DNA of 64,000 nt, taken from assembly GCA_963664665.2 (NCBI GenBank), contig CAXXMH010000007.1, positions 305,543-369,542 of the forward strand, given 5' to 3'. The notes beneath the pieces were generated by a model. It was not told where the DNA came from. It saw only the letters and a list, made by a program, of their open reading frames with translations, and did no database searches. Source of the stretch: Bin55 sp963664665. Lineage in GTDB: Bacteria; Pseudomonadota; Gammaproteobacteria; Pseudomonadales; Azotimanducaceae. This document shows positions 17,332 through 25,406 of the stretch, in pieces. Position numbers and translations under genes: made by a program. How positions within the stretch are numbered: the first letter of the stretch is position 1; each line of letters opens with the position of its first letter.

Positions 17332-18729
17332 ATGCAAAAAACTCTTCGAGCCATCTGTGTCGCAGTCTGTGTCTTCCTTATCGGCTGCGACGCGGACGAT
17401 AGCGCTTCGACGACGATGGTCCTCAGTGGCGATGTCTCGGCCGTTTATTCGAACGGGAAATTCGTCGTATTCGACCCGCGAAAGCGAGACTCGGCAACTT
17501 CGGCAGTAGGTGTCTCAACTTCGACCAGCCTCGCTCCTGCAGCTAGTGAAACTAATACGGTGACACCAACCGCTGCGGTCCGCATGACGGCGGCAACACC
17601 AGCTAGTGAAGCTAGTACGGCGACACGAGCCGCTGCGGTTGGCATGACAGCGGCTACACCAGCTAGTGAAGCCTCAGATGATGAAGCAAAGCCGAACCCG
17701 TTCGATGCAATGTACGAGAGCCTCAATATCGTTGCCGAAGCGGAAATTTCAGCAGACGGTACGTTCACCTTGTCGACCTCTGTCCTAGAGCCTCAACGGG
17801 TGTACTTCTACATCCTCTTTGCCACATCCGAATCAGGGATGCCTCTCGCGCCAGTGAAGGGGCAGCACTTCATCCTCGAACCCGGTGACCTTTCTTTGCT
17901 AATGGACGCACGCGGAAGATTTGTGATCGACGGCGGATACTACAACGATGAGGTATTCAATTCATGGAAGACATCGCCTGAATACATCGATGCGAACGAA
18001 CAGTATGCGCGACTGCTCAAATCCGTAGAAGGTGAGTCTGAGGCAGAGAGACGAAAACGCGTGGATGCGTCGTCTGAGACGATGAGTCGTATTTTCGACT
18101 TAGAAACAGAGAGACGCAAGCACATTGTGACAACGCACCCCGATCTGCTTGTGCGAAGACTGACGTTGCAATCAACCTGGCTGAGCGGTCCGTGGTACGG
18201 AAATGCAATTGCTGACCTAGCCAAACGTATGCCAGACGACATTTGGGTACAGGAGGCTCTCGTCCGTCACGAAGCTGCGGAGATACGCCGTGCACAGCAA
18301 GCGCAGTTCTCAGAAGGCAATCAGATTCAAGATTTCCAAGCATACACGCTGGATGGTACTAATCTCAAATTCTCTGATGTGCGCGGACAATCAAAACTGA
18401 TTCTGCTCGAGTTTTGGGCATCGTGGTGCGGACCGTGCATCGCGGAAATCCCGCACATGAAACAAGCCTATGAGCGCTTCAAGCCATATGGGTTTGAAAT
18501 TGTTTCATTCACGATTGACGATACACGTGAAGATTGGAAACTCGCATCCGGAGAGCAGAACATTCCTTGGATAGACGTAGGCATGGGACCCGAGGCCTCC
18601 GCCGCGCTCGCCTATGGCGTTACGGGTGTTCCCAAGAACTTTCTTGTAGACGCCGAGACTGGCGTCATCATCGCGACAGATTTACGCCAACATAAACTTG
18701 ACGAAAAATTAGAAGAGGAACTCCTTTGA
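17332..18729 (+). CDS. TlpA-like thioredoxin-fold lipoprotein
   Basis: A 465-residue lipoprotein: signal peptide ending in the lipobox LIGC (Cys20), then a low-complexity region with 20-residue repeats (MTAATPASEAS...). A middle domain of the kind often found in front of TlpA modules follows, then a C-terminal thioredoxin domain. The redox site is WASWCGPC and the cis-Pro loop is GVPKNF. It would reduce disulfides in the periplasm. The ATG at 17332 is chosen because the signal peptide begins there; upstream in-frame codons overlap the receptor gene. The stop TGA overlaps the TTG start of a paralogous gene. Confidence 0.85.
   Translation: MQKTLRAICVAVCVFLIGCDADDSASTTMVLSGDVSAVYSNGKFVVFDPRKRDSATSAVGVSTSTSLAPAASETNTVTPTAAVRMTAATPASEASTATRAAAVGMTAATPASEASDDEAKPNPFDAMYESLNIVAEAEISADGTFTLSTSVLEPQRVYFYILFATSESGMPLAPVKGQHFILEPGDLSLLMDARGRFVIDGGYYNDEVFNSWKTSPEYIDANEQYARLLKSVEGESEAERRKRVDASSETMSRIFDLETERRKHIVTTHPDLLVRRLTLQSTWLSGPWYGNAIADLAKRMPDDIWVQEALVRHEAAEIRRAQQAQFSEGNQIQDFQAYTLDGTNLKFSDVRGQSKLILLEFWASWCGPCIAEIPHMKQAYERFKPYGFEIVSFTIDDTREDWKLASGEQNIPWIDVGMGPEASAALAYGVTGVPKNFLVDAETGVIIATDLRQHKLDEKLEEELL
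17541..17672 (+). repeat. 60-bp tandem repeat inside the first TlpA-like gene
   Basis: A 60-bp unit beginning AGCTAGTGAA runs from 17541 and 17601, with a partial third copy from 17661. It encodes a 20-residue Ala/Thr-rich repeat just after the lipoprotein anchor. The copies have a few point differences, and the unit keeps the reading frame. Confidence 0.85.
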
Positions 18730-20288
18730 CTAAATCAGTTGTGATGTTGACTGCAACGTCTCTACTCTGTTTCGGAATCATTGGATGCGGAATTGATCCT
18801 GAACTCAGATACACCGTAACAGGTGAACTCGGTGAAACGGGTGAAGAATTAGAAAATCCAGAAATCGTCGTCCGTCGTTCTTTTTATGTCGATGGGAAGA
18901 CGACGAGGGAAGACATCGCGTCGGCGAAAGTCACAGACGGCCAGATCGAACTTGAAGGCGAAATTCGCGAACCGACTGTCGTTCGTATTTATCTCCTCGA
19001 TGGCGATCAAGCCAAAGATTCTGTCCAAGCGGTCATCGAACCTCACGCGGCAATTCAACTCGTCGATCTCGGCAAAAACAAAGGCATGATCGCAGATGGC
19101 GCTGGTAAGCATGGTGAACTGGTTGCGAGTTGGATGATGAGTGACGAATTTGTCACGTCTTTGAATGCTTATGGCGATTCACTTACCGCTTGGCAGGAAG
19201 AGGAAGAAGCCAAGAAACAAGCAGAAGAAGCGGAGTCTACCGGCGCTGAGGCGTCTGTTGATACTGTTGATACTGTTGATACTGTTGATACTGTTGATAC
19301 TGTTGATACTGTTGATACTGTTGATACTGAGGGTGAAGCGACTGACGTTCAGGTGCAAGTCGCTGTGACAGACACTGAAACCAGTGATGAATCCGCAATC
19401 ATTGACGAATCAGACAGCTCAGCTGAAGATACCACGGTTCTTGCCGCAACCGACGAAGATGCACCAGCTAACGCCTGCGAAGGAGAAGTCGCAGAAGCTG
19501 CTTCGACAGAGGAAGAGACTGAACGGCCCGAACGCTATGTGCTCTATGAGAAGGTGGTGGGGATTCAAAACGACGCATTGGACAATCTCGCTCGTAGTTC
19601 CGCAAATCCAATGGATGCTCTGCTCGCAATGGAACTTGGCGGATTAGGGCGCGTGCAAGAAGGTTTGACACGCCTTGACGAATTGGCTGAGATACTCAGT
19701 GATGTCGTCGTGTCGAGGCGCATCTCGCCACGCCGCGACGGTCTAGCTAGTCACCTAGAGCGCGTTGACGCTGACCAGAGCCTTTCTCCTGGTAAATTCG
19801 CACCTGAATTCACGCTCGCTAATTTCGATGGCGAAAACGTTTCACTCACCGAGATTCTGCAGGATAACGAAGTCGTGCTAGTCGACTTCTGGGCATCCTG
19901 GTGCGGTCCTTGCATTGCAACCTTCCCTGAGTTGAAACGGATGTACGGAGAGTACCGTGACGATGGGTTCGAAGTGGTTGCAATTACGATTGACAGCACG
20001 CGTGAGGACTGGGTCGAAGCGACCGAAGAACATGAACTGCCGTGGCTAAATTTGGAGGAGTTGCAATTAGAAGGTTCTCGTGGACCCGTGTACAACTCCT
20101 ATGGCGTGACGTTCATTCCCAAAGGCTACGTTCTAAACAAAGAAGCGTGCATCGTCGGCAAAGATATGAGTACTGAAGAGCTTGACCGACTCCTGGGGGC
20201 TCAATTCGCAGATTCGACAAGACCTAGTGCTGACCAAGAAGCGGTGTCAGACCTCACTGAGACGCCCGATAATCAGATCGGGAGTTAG
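18726..20288 (+). CDS. TlpA-like thioredoxin-fold lipoprotein with acidic repeat linker
   Basis: A 520-residue lipoprotein related in layout to its upstream neighbour. The signal peptide ends in the lipobox GIIGC, followed by an N-terminal beta-rich domain, a long acidic linker (about 158-260) with eight Val-Asp-Thr repeats, and a C-terminal thioredoxin domain with WASWCGPC and cis-Pro segment VTFIPKGY. The start is TTG at 18726, with an AGAGGA ribosome site six bases upstream; an ATG at 18744 has no such site. Its last 42 bases overlap the convergent DsbD-like gene. It probably works in the periplasm with the receptor operon and draws electrons from that reductase. Confidence 0.82.
   Translation: MTKSVVMLTATSLLCFGIIGCGIDPELRYTVTGELGETGEELENPEIVVRRSFYVDGKTTREDIASAKVTDGQIELEGEIREPTVVRIYLLDGDQAKDSVQAVIEPHAAIQLVDLGKNKGMIADGAGKHGELVASWMMSDEFVTSLNAYGDSLTAWQEEEEAKKQAEEAESTGAEASVDTVDTVDTVDTVDTVDTVDTVDTEGEATDVQVQVAVTDTETSDESAIIDESDSSAEDTTVLAATDEDAPANACEGEVAEAASTEEETERPERYVLYEKVVGIQNDALDNLARSSANPMDALLAMELGGLGRVQEGLTRLDELAEILSDVVVSRRISPRRDGLASHLERVDADQSLSPGKFAPEFTLANFDGENVSLTEILQDNEVVLVDFWASWCGPCIATFPELKRMYGEYRDDGFEVVAITIDSTREDWVEATEEHELPWLNLEELQLEGSRGPVYNSYGVTFIPKGYVLNKEACIVGKDMSTEELDRLLGAQFADSTRPSADQEAVSDLTETPDNQIGS
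19257..19328 (+). repeat. Eight perfect 9-bp tandem repeats (GTTGATACT)
   Basis: Eight identical copies of GTTGATACT encode (Val-Asp-Thr)8 in the acidic linker of the second TlpA-like lipoprotein. The copies show no base differences, even at third positions. This suggests recent expansion by slippage. Copy-number change would alter linker length without shifting the frame. Confidence 0.95.
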
Positions 20289-22400
20289 GATTTCCGGAAG
20301 GATCGTAGGCGCGTCAATTGACGCGCCTACTTCGTAATACAAATAGAGTGGGACGCCGGCGCGCCCATGTCGCTCCAACTCAGCCGTAATAGCCTCGTCT
20401 TCAGAGGTCCAGTCTCCCACTAACACTTGAACCCCTTCTTGTTCAAAGAAATCAACGACTCGCTTCGACTGTAGTGCGACACGTTCGTTGTACTTGCATG
20501 TGATACACCAGTCGGCAGTGAAATACGCGAATACAGGTTTATTTTCAGCCAACAACGTTTCTACCGTATCCGTGGACCATTCCATCTCTTGTGCATTCGC
20601 CGTGCCCCCAGTTTGCGGCGCGCCGACTAATCCATCGTCTCGTGCGACGTTCGCAGCCGCGAGTAGAACCACCAGTCCAACAATTCCGGAAATTCGCCAC
20701 CGCCATAAACTGGTCTCGCGTGCGCGAGTAACGGTCCAGAGAACGAACCCCAGTGTAATTGCGGCTACTAACACCATTGCGAGCGCATCGATGCCTCGCT
20801 GACCGCCAAGAATCCACATGAGCCAAATGGCGGTCGCATACATCGGAAACGCCATGATGCGCCGCATCGTCTCCATCCACGCTCCCGGCTTTGGCAAGAT
20901 CTCCTTCATCGCGGGAACGAATGAGATTACGAGATACGGCAAAGCAAAGCCCAGCGCTAATCCAAGAAAGATCCCAAGCGCCGCAATGACGGGTTGTACC
21001 AGTGCGTACCCGAGTGCAGCTCCCATAAACGGGACCGTACATGGTGACGCTACGATTACAGCGAGAACGCCAGTGAAGAACTCACCACCCTTACCCGCGA
21101 ACGCTGTGTCAAAAACACTACTTATGTTTGCGATCGAACCGCGCAGTTCGAAAACGCCCGAGAAGTTCAACCCGACAGCAACCATTAGTAACGTGAGCAA
21201 GATCAATAGCGTCGGACTTTGCAGATGGAACGCCCACCCAACGGCTTCGCCAGCACTTCGTAAGGCGAACATGGCGATTGCTAAGATGAGGAAACAAACC
21301 AAGACGCCTAACGCGTAGACCAATCCAGAAGCTCGAGCCGAGCTTGCGCTTGAATTCGAGAGTTCGACGACGGATATCGCCTTTAAACTCAGAATCGGCA
21401 ATACGCACGGCATCGCGTTCAAGATCAATCCACCTAAAAACGCGAAGAGCAAGTTCCGCAAAAACGCAGTCAAGTTCGACATTCCTGACTCGTCTGAAAC
21501 GGGGTGAACGATCGCTGTCCCTGGGTCACGTTCGAACGTATTACTGAACTCAACGTCAGCCAATTCGTTCACGCGAGTGGCATCTAACCAAAATGCCTGA
21601 TCACGCCCGCCTGAAGCATCCGTATTGAATAGTTTGAGTACTAGGGATGTCTCGTCGTATCTTGAATGTCGGGGACCTGCAAGCGTTTTAACTCGAAGCA
21701 TCCCACTCGATACACTAAAAACTTGCGGCGCTGCGTGATCGATGAACTTTTCCGCGACCGGAAAGAGCCATATTTCACCTTCAGCGTCAAAATCCTCTGG
21801 TACCTCGAGATCGAAAAGTACCTCTTCTTCGTTAGACGTGTGACTCGCGCGCCACGGGACTGAAATTGGGTGTTTTGCGCGGGCGGCGGCAAAACCGCTA
21901 CGCCAATCGGTGTTAAGAGAGCCATCGCCGCGAGGCAAGGCAAGCTCGACCTGAGCGCGTTCTGGGATGCACACGTTGTCGTCACAGATCAACCAGTTCG
22001 CGTTCGCGGACAATCGAATAGGATCACCCACAACCGTCGGTGTGTCAACGCGCGCGATTAATAACGTCTGTTCGTCATACCCATACGACATCAGCGGTCC
22101 GAACGGGACGAAGTTTGGTGACGGGAACGTAAGTTCACCGACTTCAAAACCGTCTGGCAGATCCCATTTCAATGTGGCGGGTTTACCCGCATCTCCTGCA
22201 TTGATCCAGTAAATATGCCATCCAGGATCAGGTTTCAGGAGAAACGCGACCGCGAACTCTTCACCCGGTGCGACGGACTCTACTTCAGCAATTAGCTCCA
22301 CCGTGCTGTTGTCGGTCCGTACCGGGGCAGCATACGTCGAACCACATGCGAGGCAAACGACACAAGCAGTTAACTGGACAAATCGCGCTATCGTCATCAC
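20247..22400 (-). CDS. DsbD/ScsB-type thiol:disulfide interchange protein
   Basis: A 717-residue inner-membrane electron transporter. It has a signal peptide, an N-terminal periplasmic DsbD-alpha-like domain with the cysteine pair in NWLICDDNVCIPE, and a membrane domain with the redox-cysteine motifs MPCVLPILSLK and ASPCTVPFMG. The C-terminal thioredoxin domain has TADWCITCKYNE. It takes electrons from cytoplasmic thioredoxin and passes them to periplasmic partners. The convergent neighbours are two TlpA-like thioredoxins, which are natural clients. Its 3' end overlaps the second of these by 42 bases. Confidence 0.9.
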   Translation of the reverse strand: MMTIARFVQLTACVVCLACGSTYAAPVRTDNSTVELIAEVESVAPGEEFAVAFLLKPDPGWHIYWINAGDAGKPATLKWDLPDGFEVGELTFPSPNFVPFGPLMSYGYDEQTLLIARVDTPTVVGDPIRLSANANWLICDDNVCIPERAQVELALPRGDGSLNTDWRSGFAAARAKHPISVPWRASHTSNEEEVLFDLEVPEDFDAEGEIWLFPVAEKFIDHAAPQVFSVSSGMLRVKTLAGPRHSRYDETSLVLKLFNTDASGGRDQAFWLDATRVNELADVEFSNTFERDPGTAIVHPVSDESGMSNLTAFLRNLLFAFLGGLILNAMPCVLPILSLKAISVVELSNSSASSARASGLVYALGVLVCFLILAIAMFALRSAGEAVGWAFHLQSPTLLILLTLLMVAVGLNFSGVFELRGSIANISSVFDTAFAGKGGEFFTGVLAVIVASPCTVPFMGAALGYALVQPVIAALGIFLGLALGFALPYLVISFVPAMKEILPKPGAWMETMRRIMAFPMYATAIWLMWILGGQRGIDALAMVLVAAITLGFVLWTVTRARETSLWRWRISGIVGLVVLLAAANVARDDGLVGAPQTGGTANAQEMEWSTDTVETLLAENKPVFAYFTADWCITCKYNERVALQSKRVVDFFEQEGVQVLVGDWTSEDEAITAELERHGRAGVPLYLYYEVGASIDAPTILPEILTPDLIIGRLSEV

Positions 22401-22549
22401 TCCGCTTCTCTATGCGCAATCACGCCTGCCTGGCGGAAGATTGCGTTGTGGTAGTTAGTCATGCAGAAACATGATCAGATTCCAAAAAACTGAGTCTTCA
22501 AACACCGCTAATATCGGAGACGGATCCGTGCTGAAGGAAAGCCTGGCAC

Positions 22550-23689
22550 TCAGTAAATCCCGGGTACGATGCGGTATTTGACGCGCTCCTTATATTCGGC
22601 CCATTTTTCAGCGCCGTACTTCTCTTCACACAGCTTGTAGTCGAAACGTTCCCGAGGAATAAACAAACCCATAATGAAAATGAAGTAAGTCCAAGCCCAC
22701 AAGTTGGTGAAATGACCGAACGAGAGCGCGACTGCAAGTGCTAACAGCATTTCCCCAAAGTAGTTCATGTGACGAGACGTACCCCAAAAGCCACTACAGA
22801 GGATTTTGCGCTCACCTGCTTCGATGTATTCCGGTTCGATGATGCCAAGAAACTTGCGATCCGGCCAACGCTTAAATGTGTATTTCTGCATGTTGGCACC
22901 GCGAGAAATGCACCAACCGATTACAAAGAGCGCGCCGGTCCCAATGAGCCAAAAATACGTCCACCCGTCTGAAAAACCGGGATGTGGATATTCAGCCATG
23001 CCCCACAAAGGCAAGATGAACAACCATCCGTACACGATCAATCCACCCCAGAGCATCTTGAAACCCATGCGCTCATGGATTATGTCAAACGTGTAGAGTT
23101 GTACACGCTCAAAAATGAAATAGTCCAGAATGTAAAGCGTAAAGAATGCCGCATATAGGTAGATCCCAGGATTGGCTTCACCCCCGAACGTTTCATAGTG
23201 GTACGCAGCGCCCGAGAGCGCGTTGAGAGAAAGCATTGCACCACCGACAACATAGCAATACATCTTGACGTCAAATCGCTCATTGAAAAAGGACAACTCC
23301 TGGACACGACCGTCCCATAACGCATACAACGAGCTTTTTCCATCACTCGCCGGTTGGGTGTAAACCGCAAGCAGCGTTATCACGAATGTGAGGACCGTGC
23401 CTCCCGCGACCGCGTAAACCGATGAGCGATAGAACCAATCGCGAGGTAAACCCGTGAGCTCAAATGCCCAAACGATCAACGCGATGACGAACACGAGTAG
23501 GCCATTGAGTCGATAGTTCCGGGGATCACCCGTTTCTGAATTGATGACGTAGCCGGGTACTTTTCTCGCAGGCAAGATCATCTGCGCGATAAAAAACACG
23601 AGAAAAATCGCCAACGGCGTGAAAAACCCAGCAATCGCTTCAGATCGCGAAAGTTCGAATAGGTGACCAATGCCAAGCCATTCAATCAC
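22550..23689 (-). CDS. ERG4/ERG24-family sterol reductase-like membrane protein
   Basis: A 379-residue polytopic membrane protein. Family signs include YRLNGLLVFVIAL near residues 58-70. In the C-terminal part the NADPH/sterol region has SGFWGTSRHMNYFGEMLLAL, and the ending is ERFDYKLCEEKYGAEKWAEY then YRIVPGIY, matching the D..C..KYG..W..Y....P..Y ending of delta-14/delta-24(28) sterol reductases. It could reduce a double bond in a sterol or other isoprenoid. No sterol cyclase or squalene gene is in the window, so the substrate is open. Confidence 0.8.
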   Translation of the reverse strand: MIEWLGIGHLFELSRSEAIAGFFTPLAIFLVFFIAQMILPARKVPGYVINSETGDPRNYRLNGLLVFVIALIVWAFELTGLPRDWFYRSSVYAVAGGTVLTFVITLLAVYTQPASDGKSSLYALWDGRVQELSFFNERFDVKMYCYVVGGAMLSLNALSGAAYHYETFGGEANPGIYLYAAFFTLYILDYFIFERVQLYTFDIIHERMGFKMLWGGLIVYGWLFILPLWGMAEYPHPGFSDGWTYFWLIGTGALFVIGWCISRGANMQKYTFKRWPDRKFLGIIEPEYIEAGERKILCSGFWGTSRHMNYFGEMLLALAVALSFGHFTNLWAWTYFIFIMGLFIPRERFDYKLCEEKYGAEKWAEYKERVKYRIVPGIY

Positions 23690-23867
23690 TGCAAGTTCCC
23701 TACTTCCGAATACACACGTTCCGTCATGTTAGCGACCTGTTCGTATTTCACAAGTCTGTTCAAAACAGGATTTCGCTAATCTGAACAGTAGTCGCGGTTT
23801 ACCCTGTAAACGCATTCCATTTAAGGCAAAATTCCACCGAGCTTGAGAGATCAACAGGGGAATCACG

Positions 23868-24290
23868 ATGGCAACAGGAAAGCTCTCTTTTGACCACATT
23901 CATTTGATTGCAAAGGACCCAGAAGCAACCGCGAAGTGGTATGAGGATGTACTCGGAGCCGAGATCAAGGCGAGCTATCAAACGCGCAACGCGCCTCAGA
24001 TCAACGTTGACCTAGGAGGGATGACGCTTCTCGTTCGCGGGCAGCGAAGCGGTGAAATACCGGATGAACCGTCGCCAATGCGAGACTATGCCGACTATTC
24101 AAGTCACAATGAATGGGGAACAGACCATTTCGGTTATACCTACCATGGCGATTTGCGCGCATATTGCGATGAACTGCGCTCCCGAGGTGCTCAGTTCGCC
24201 GTCGAACCGTGGGAATTTACACCCAATAACTGGCTCTGCTACCTAGCTGCACCCGACGGCGTGAGCATCGAGATCGTTGAAGGCAAATAG
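23868..24290 (+). CDS. VOC/glyoxalase-family protein
   Basis: A 140-residue protein of the vicinal oxygen chelate fold. The paired beta-alpha-beta modules are visible as FDHIHLIAKDPEATAKWYEDVLG and DHFGYTYHGDLRAYCDELRSRG. Likely metal ligands are His in FDHIH, His in DHFGY and Glu in VSIEIVEGK. Members include glyoxalase I, dioxygenases and resistance proteins; the reaction is not determined. It precedes the tRNA-Ala gene, which lies on the opposite strand. Confidence 0.85.
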   Translation: MATGKLSFDHIHLIAKDPEATAKWYEDVLGAEIKASYQTRNAPQINVDLGGMTLLVRGQRSGEIPDEPSPMRDYADYSSHNEWGTDHFGYTYHGDLRAYCDELRSRGAQFAVEPWEFTPNNWLCYLAAPDGVSIEIVEGK

Positions 24291-24314
24291 TCGATAAGCT
24301 GACGTGGGAATCGG

Positions 24315-24390
24315 TGGTGGAGCCAGGCGGGATCGAACCGCCGACCTCAACAATGCCATTGTTGCGCTCTCCCAGCTGAGCTATGGCCCC
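24315..24390 (-). tRNA. tRNA-Ala (anticodon GGC)
   Basis: The minus strand folds as a complete 76-nt tRNA: acceptor GGGGCCA paired with TGGCTCC and encoded ACCA tail, D-arm GCTCAGCTGGGAGAGC, and anticodon stem CAACA/TGTTG with loop ATGGCAT (anticodon GGC). The T-arm is GGCGGTTCGATCCCGCC. The acceptor stem has the G3:U70 pair that is the alanine identity element. Confidence 0.97.
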
Positions 24391-24447
24391 GCCCGTTGCG
24401 ACCGATTATAGAATTGCTGATCGATCTCTGAGTAGACGGATACGAGT

Positions 24448-25386
24448 ATGGATGCGCCCGCTTCACAACTGCTAGACATCAAGCAATCGCCGTTGAACAC
24501 CTCGCGACTCGGCACCATGGAATCAGCAAGCAATTACCTGGAGTTGCCGTGGTCGACTCCTGAGCTCTTTGTAGGTTCCGGACACGCATTCGTCACCAAT
24601 ATCCATGCTGAACTCTGTCCAAGCGGTCCCTATGTGTGGAACACCGAACCCATGCTGGAACTGTTCTCGAACCTCAACTTAGATGTTGAGGTGTTCGGAT
24701 TCGTACTGCCACACACCGCGACGCAAGCGCAGCGCGCTGAATTCGATAAATCGCTTCGTCAAGCGTTGATCGAGGGCAAGGTGTGTACCCTCGAATGCAT
24801 GGACCATCAGACCGTTTGTGGCTTTGACGAAGAAGGCTTCTTACTGACTCAACCATGGGATCCGTCGGTAGACACGACCCCTCCAAAACTAAACTACGGG
24901 TCGTGGGACGGATTTGATTCCGGCGTACCTCTCACAGCATTTGGTGTATCGAAAAACAACTTTGATCGAGATTTCGTGCACGAGGTTCTACGACCCGCAA
25001 TCGAATACGCGATCGATGTCTGGGATAACCCGACGACCCACAGTCACAACGAAATTTACCGTGTTGGTTCGGCTGCTTATCCAAATTGGATTCGTGCAAT
25101 CGATGACGGTCATGGAAACCAGCATGGTGCGTGGTGGAACGCTACCGTCTGGTCTGAGTGCAAGGCGATGGCGTCCAGCTATTTCGAGAAGCTCTCAACG
25201 ACGATATCAGACTCAACAGAGTTGATCGACGAGATCGCCGCTAACTATCGAGTTGCAGCTGACTCGATGCTCCGCGCTTCCGATATACAGCAAGATAAGG
25301 AATCCCAAAAGGAAGCGGTTCGAGCAGCCGAAGCCGCTGAAACGAAGGCTGTCGACGGACTGCGAAGACTACTTCCGTTGATCTAG
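24448..25386 (+). CDS. Hypothetical protein, possibly papain-fold/BtrH-like
   Basis: A 312-residue protein that I do not recognise securely. The N-terminal half has a pattern GSGHAFVTNIHAELCPSGPYVW followed by FGFVLPHTATQAQR and later TVCGFDEEGFLLTQPW. This recalls C39/BtrH-like cysteine-hydrolase folds, where a Cys/His pair is catalytic. The C-terminal half is alpha-helical (AIEYAIDVWDN, EIAANYRVAADSML) and ends in a charged Ala/Glu-rich helix. No signal peptide is seen. It lies between tRNA-Ala and gltX and converges with gltX. Confidence 0.5.
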   Translation: MDAPASQLLDIKQSPLNTSRLGTMESASNYLELPWSTPELFVGSGHAFVTNIHAELCPSGPYVWNTEPMLELFSNLNLDVEVFGFVLPHTATQAQRAEFDKSLRQALIEGKVCTLECMDHQTVCGFDEEGFLLTQPWDPSVDTTPPKLNYGSWDGFDSGVPLTAFGVSKNNFDRDFVHEVLRPAIEYAIDVWDNPTTHSHNEIYRVGSAAYPNWIRAIDDGHGNQHGAWWNATVWSECKAMASSYFEKLSTTISDSTELIDEIAANYRVAADSMLRASDIQQDKESQKEAVRAAEAAETKAVDGLRRLLPLI

Positions 25387-25406
25387 CAGCCTATTACACT
25401 GGTTGG

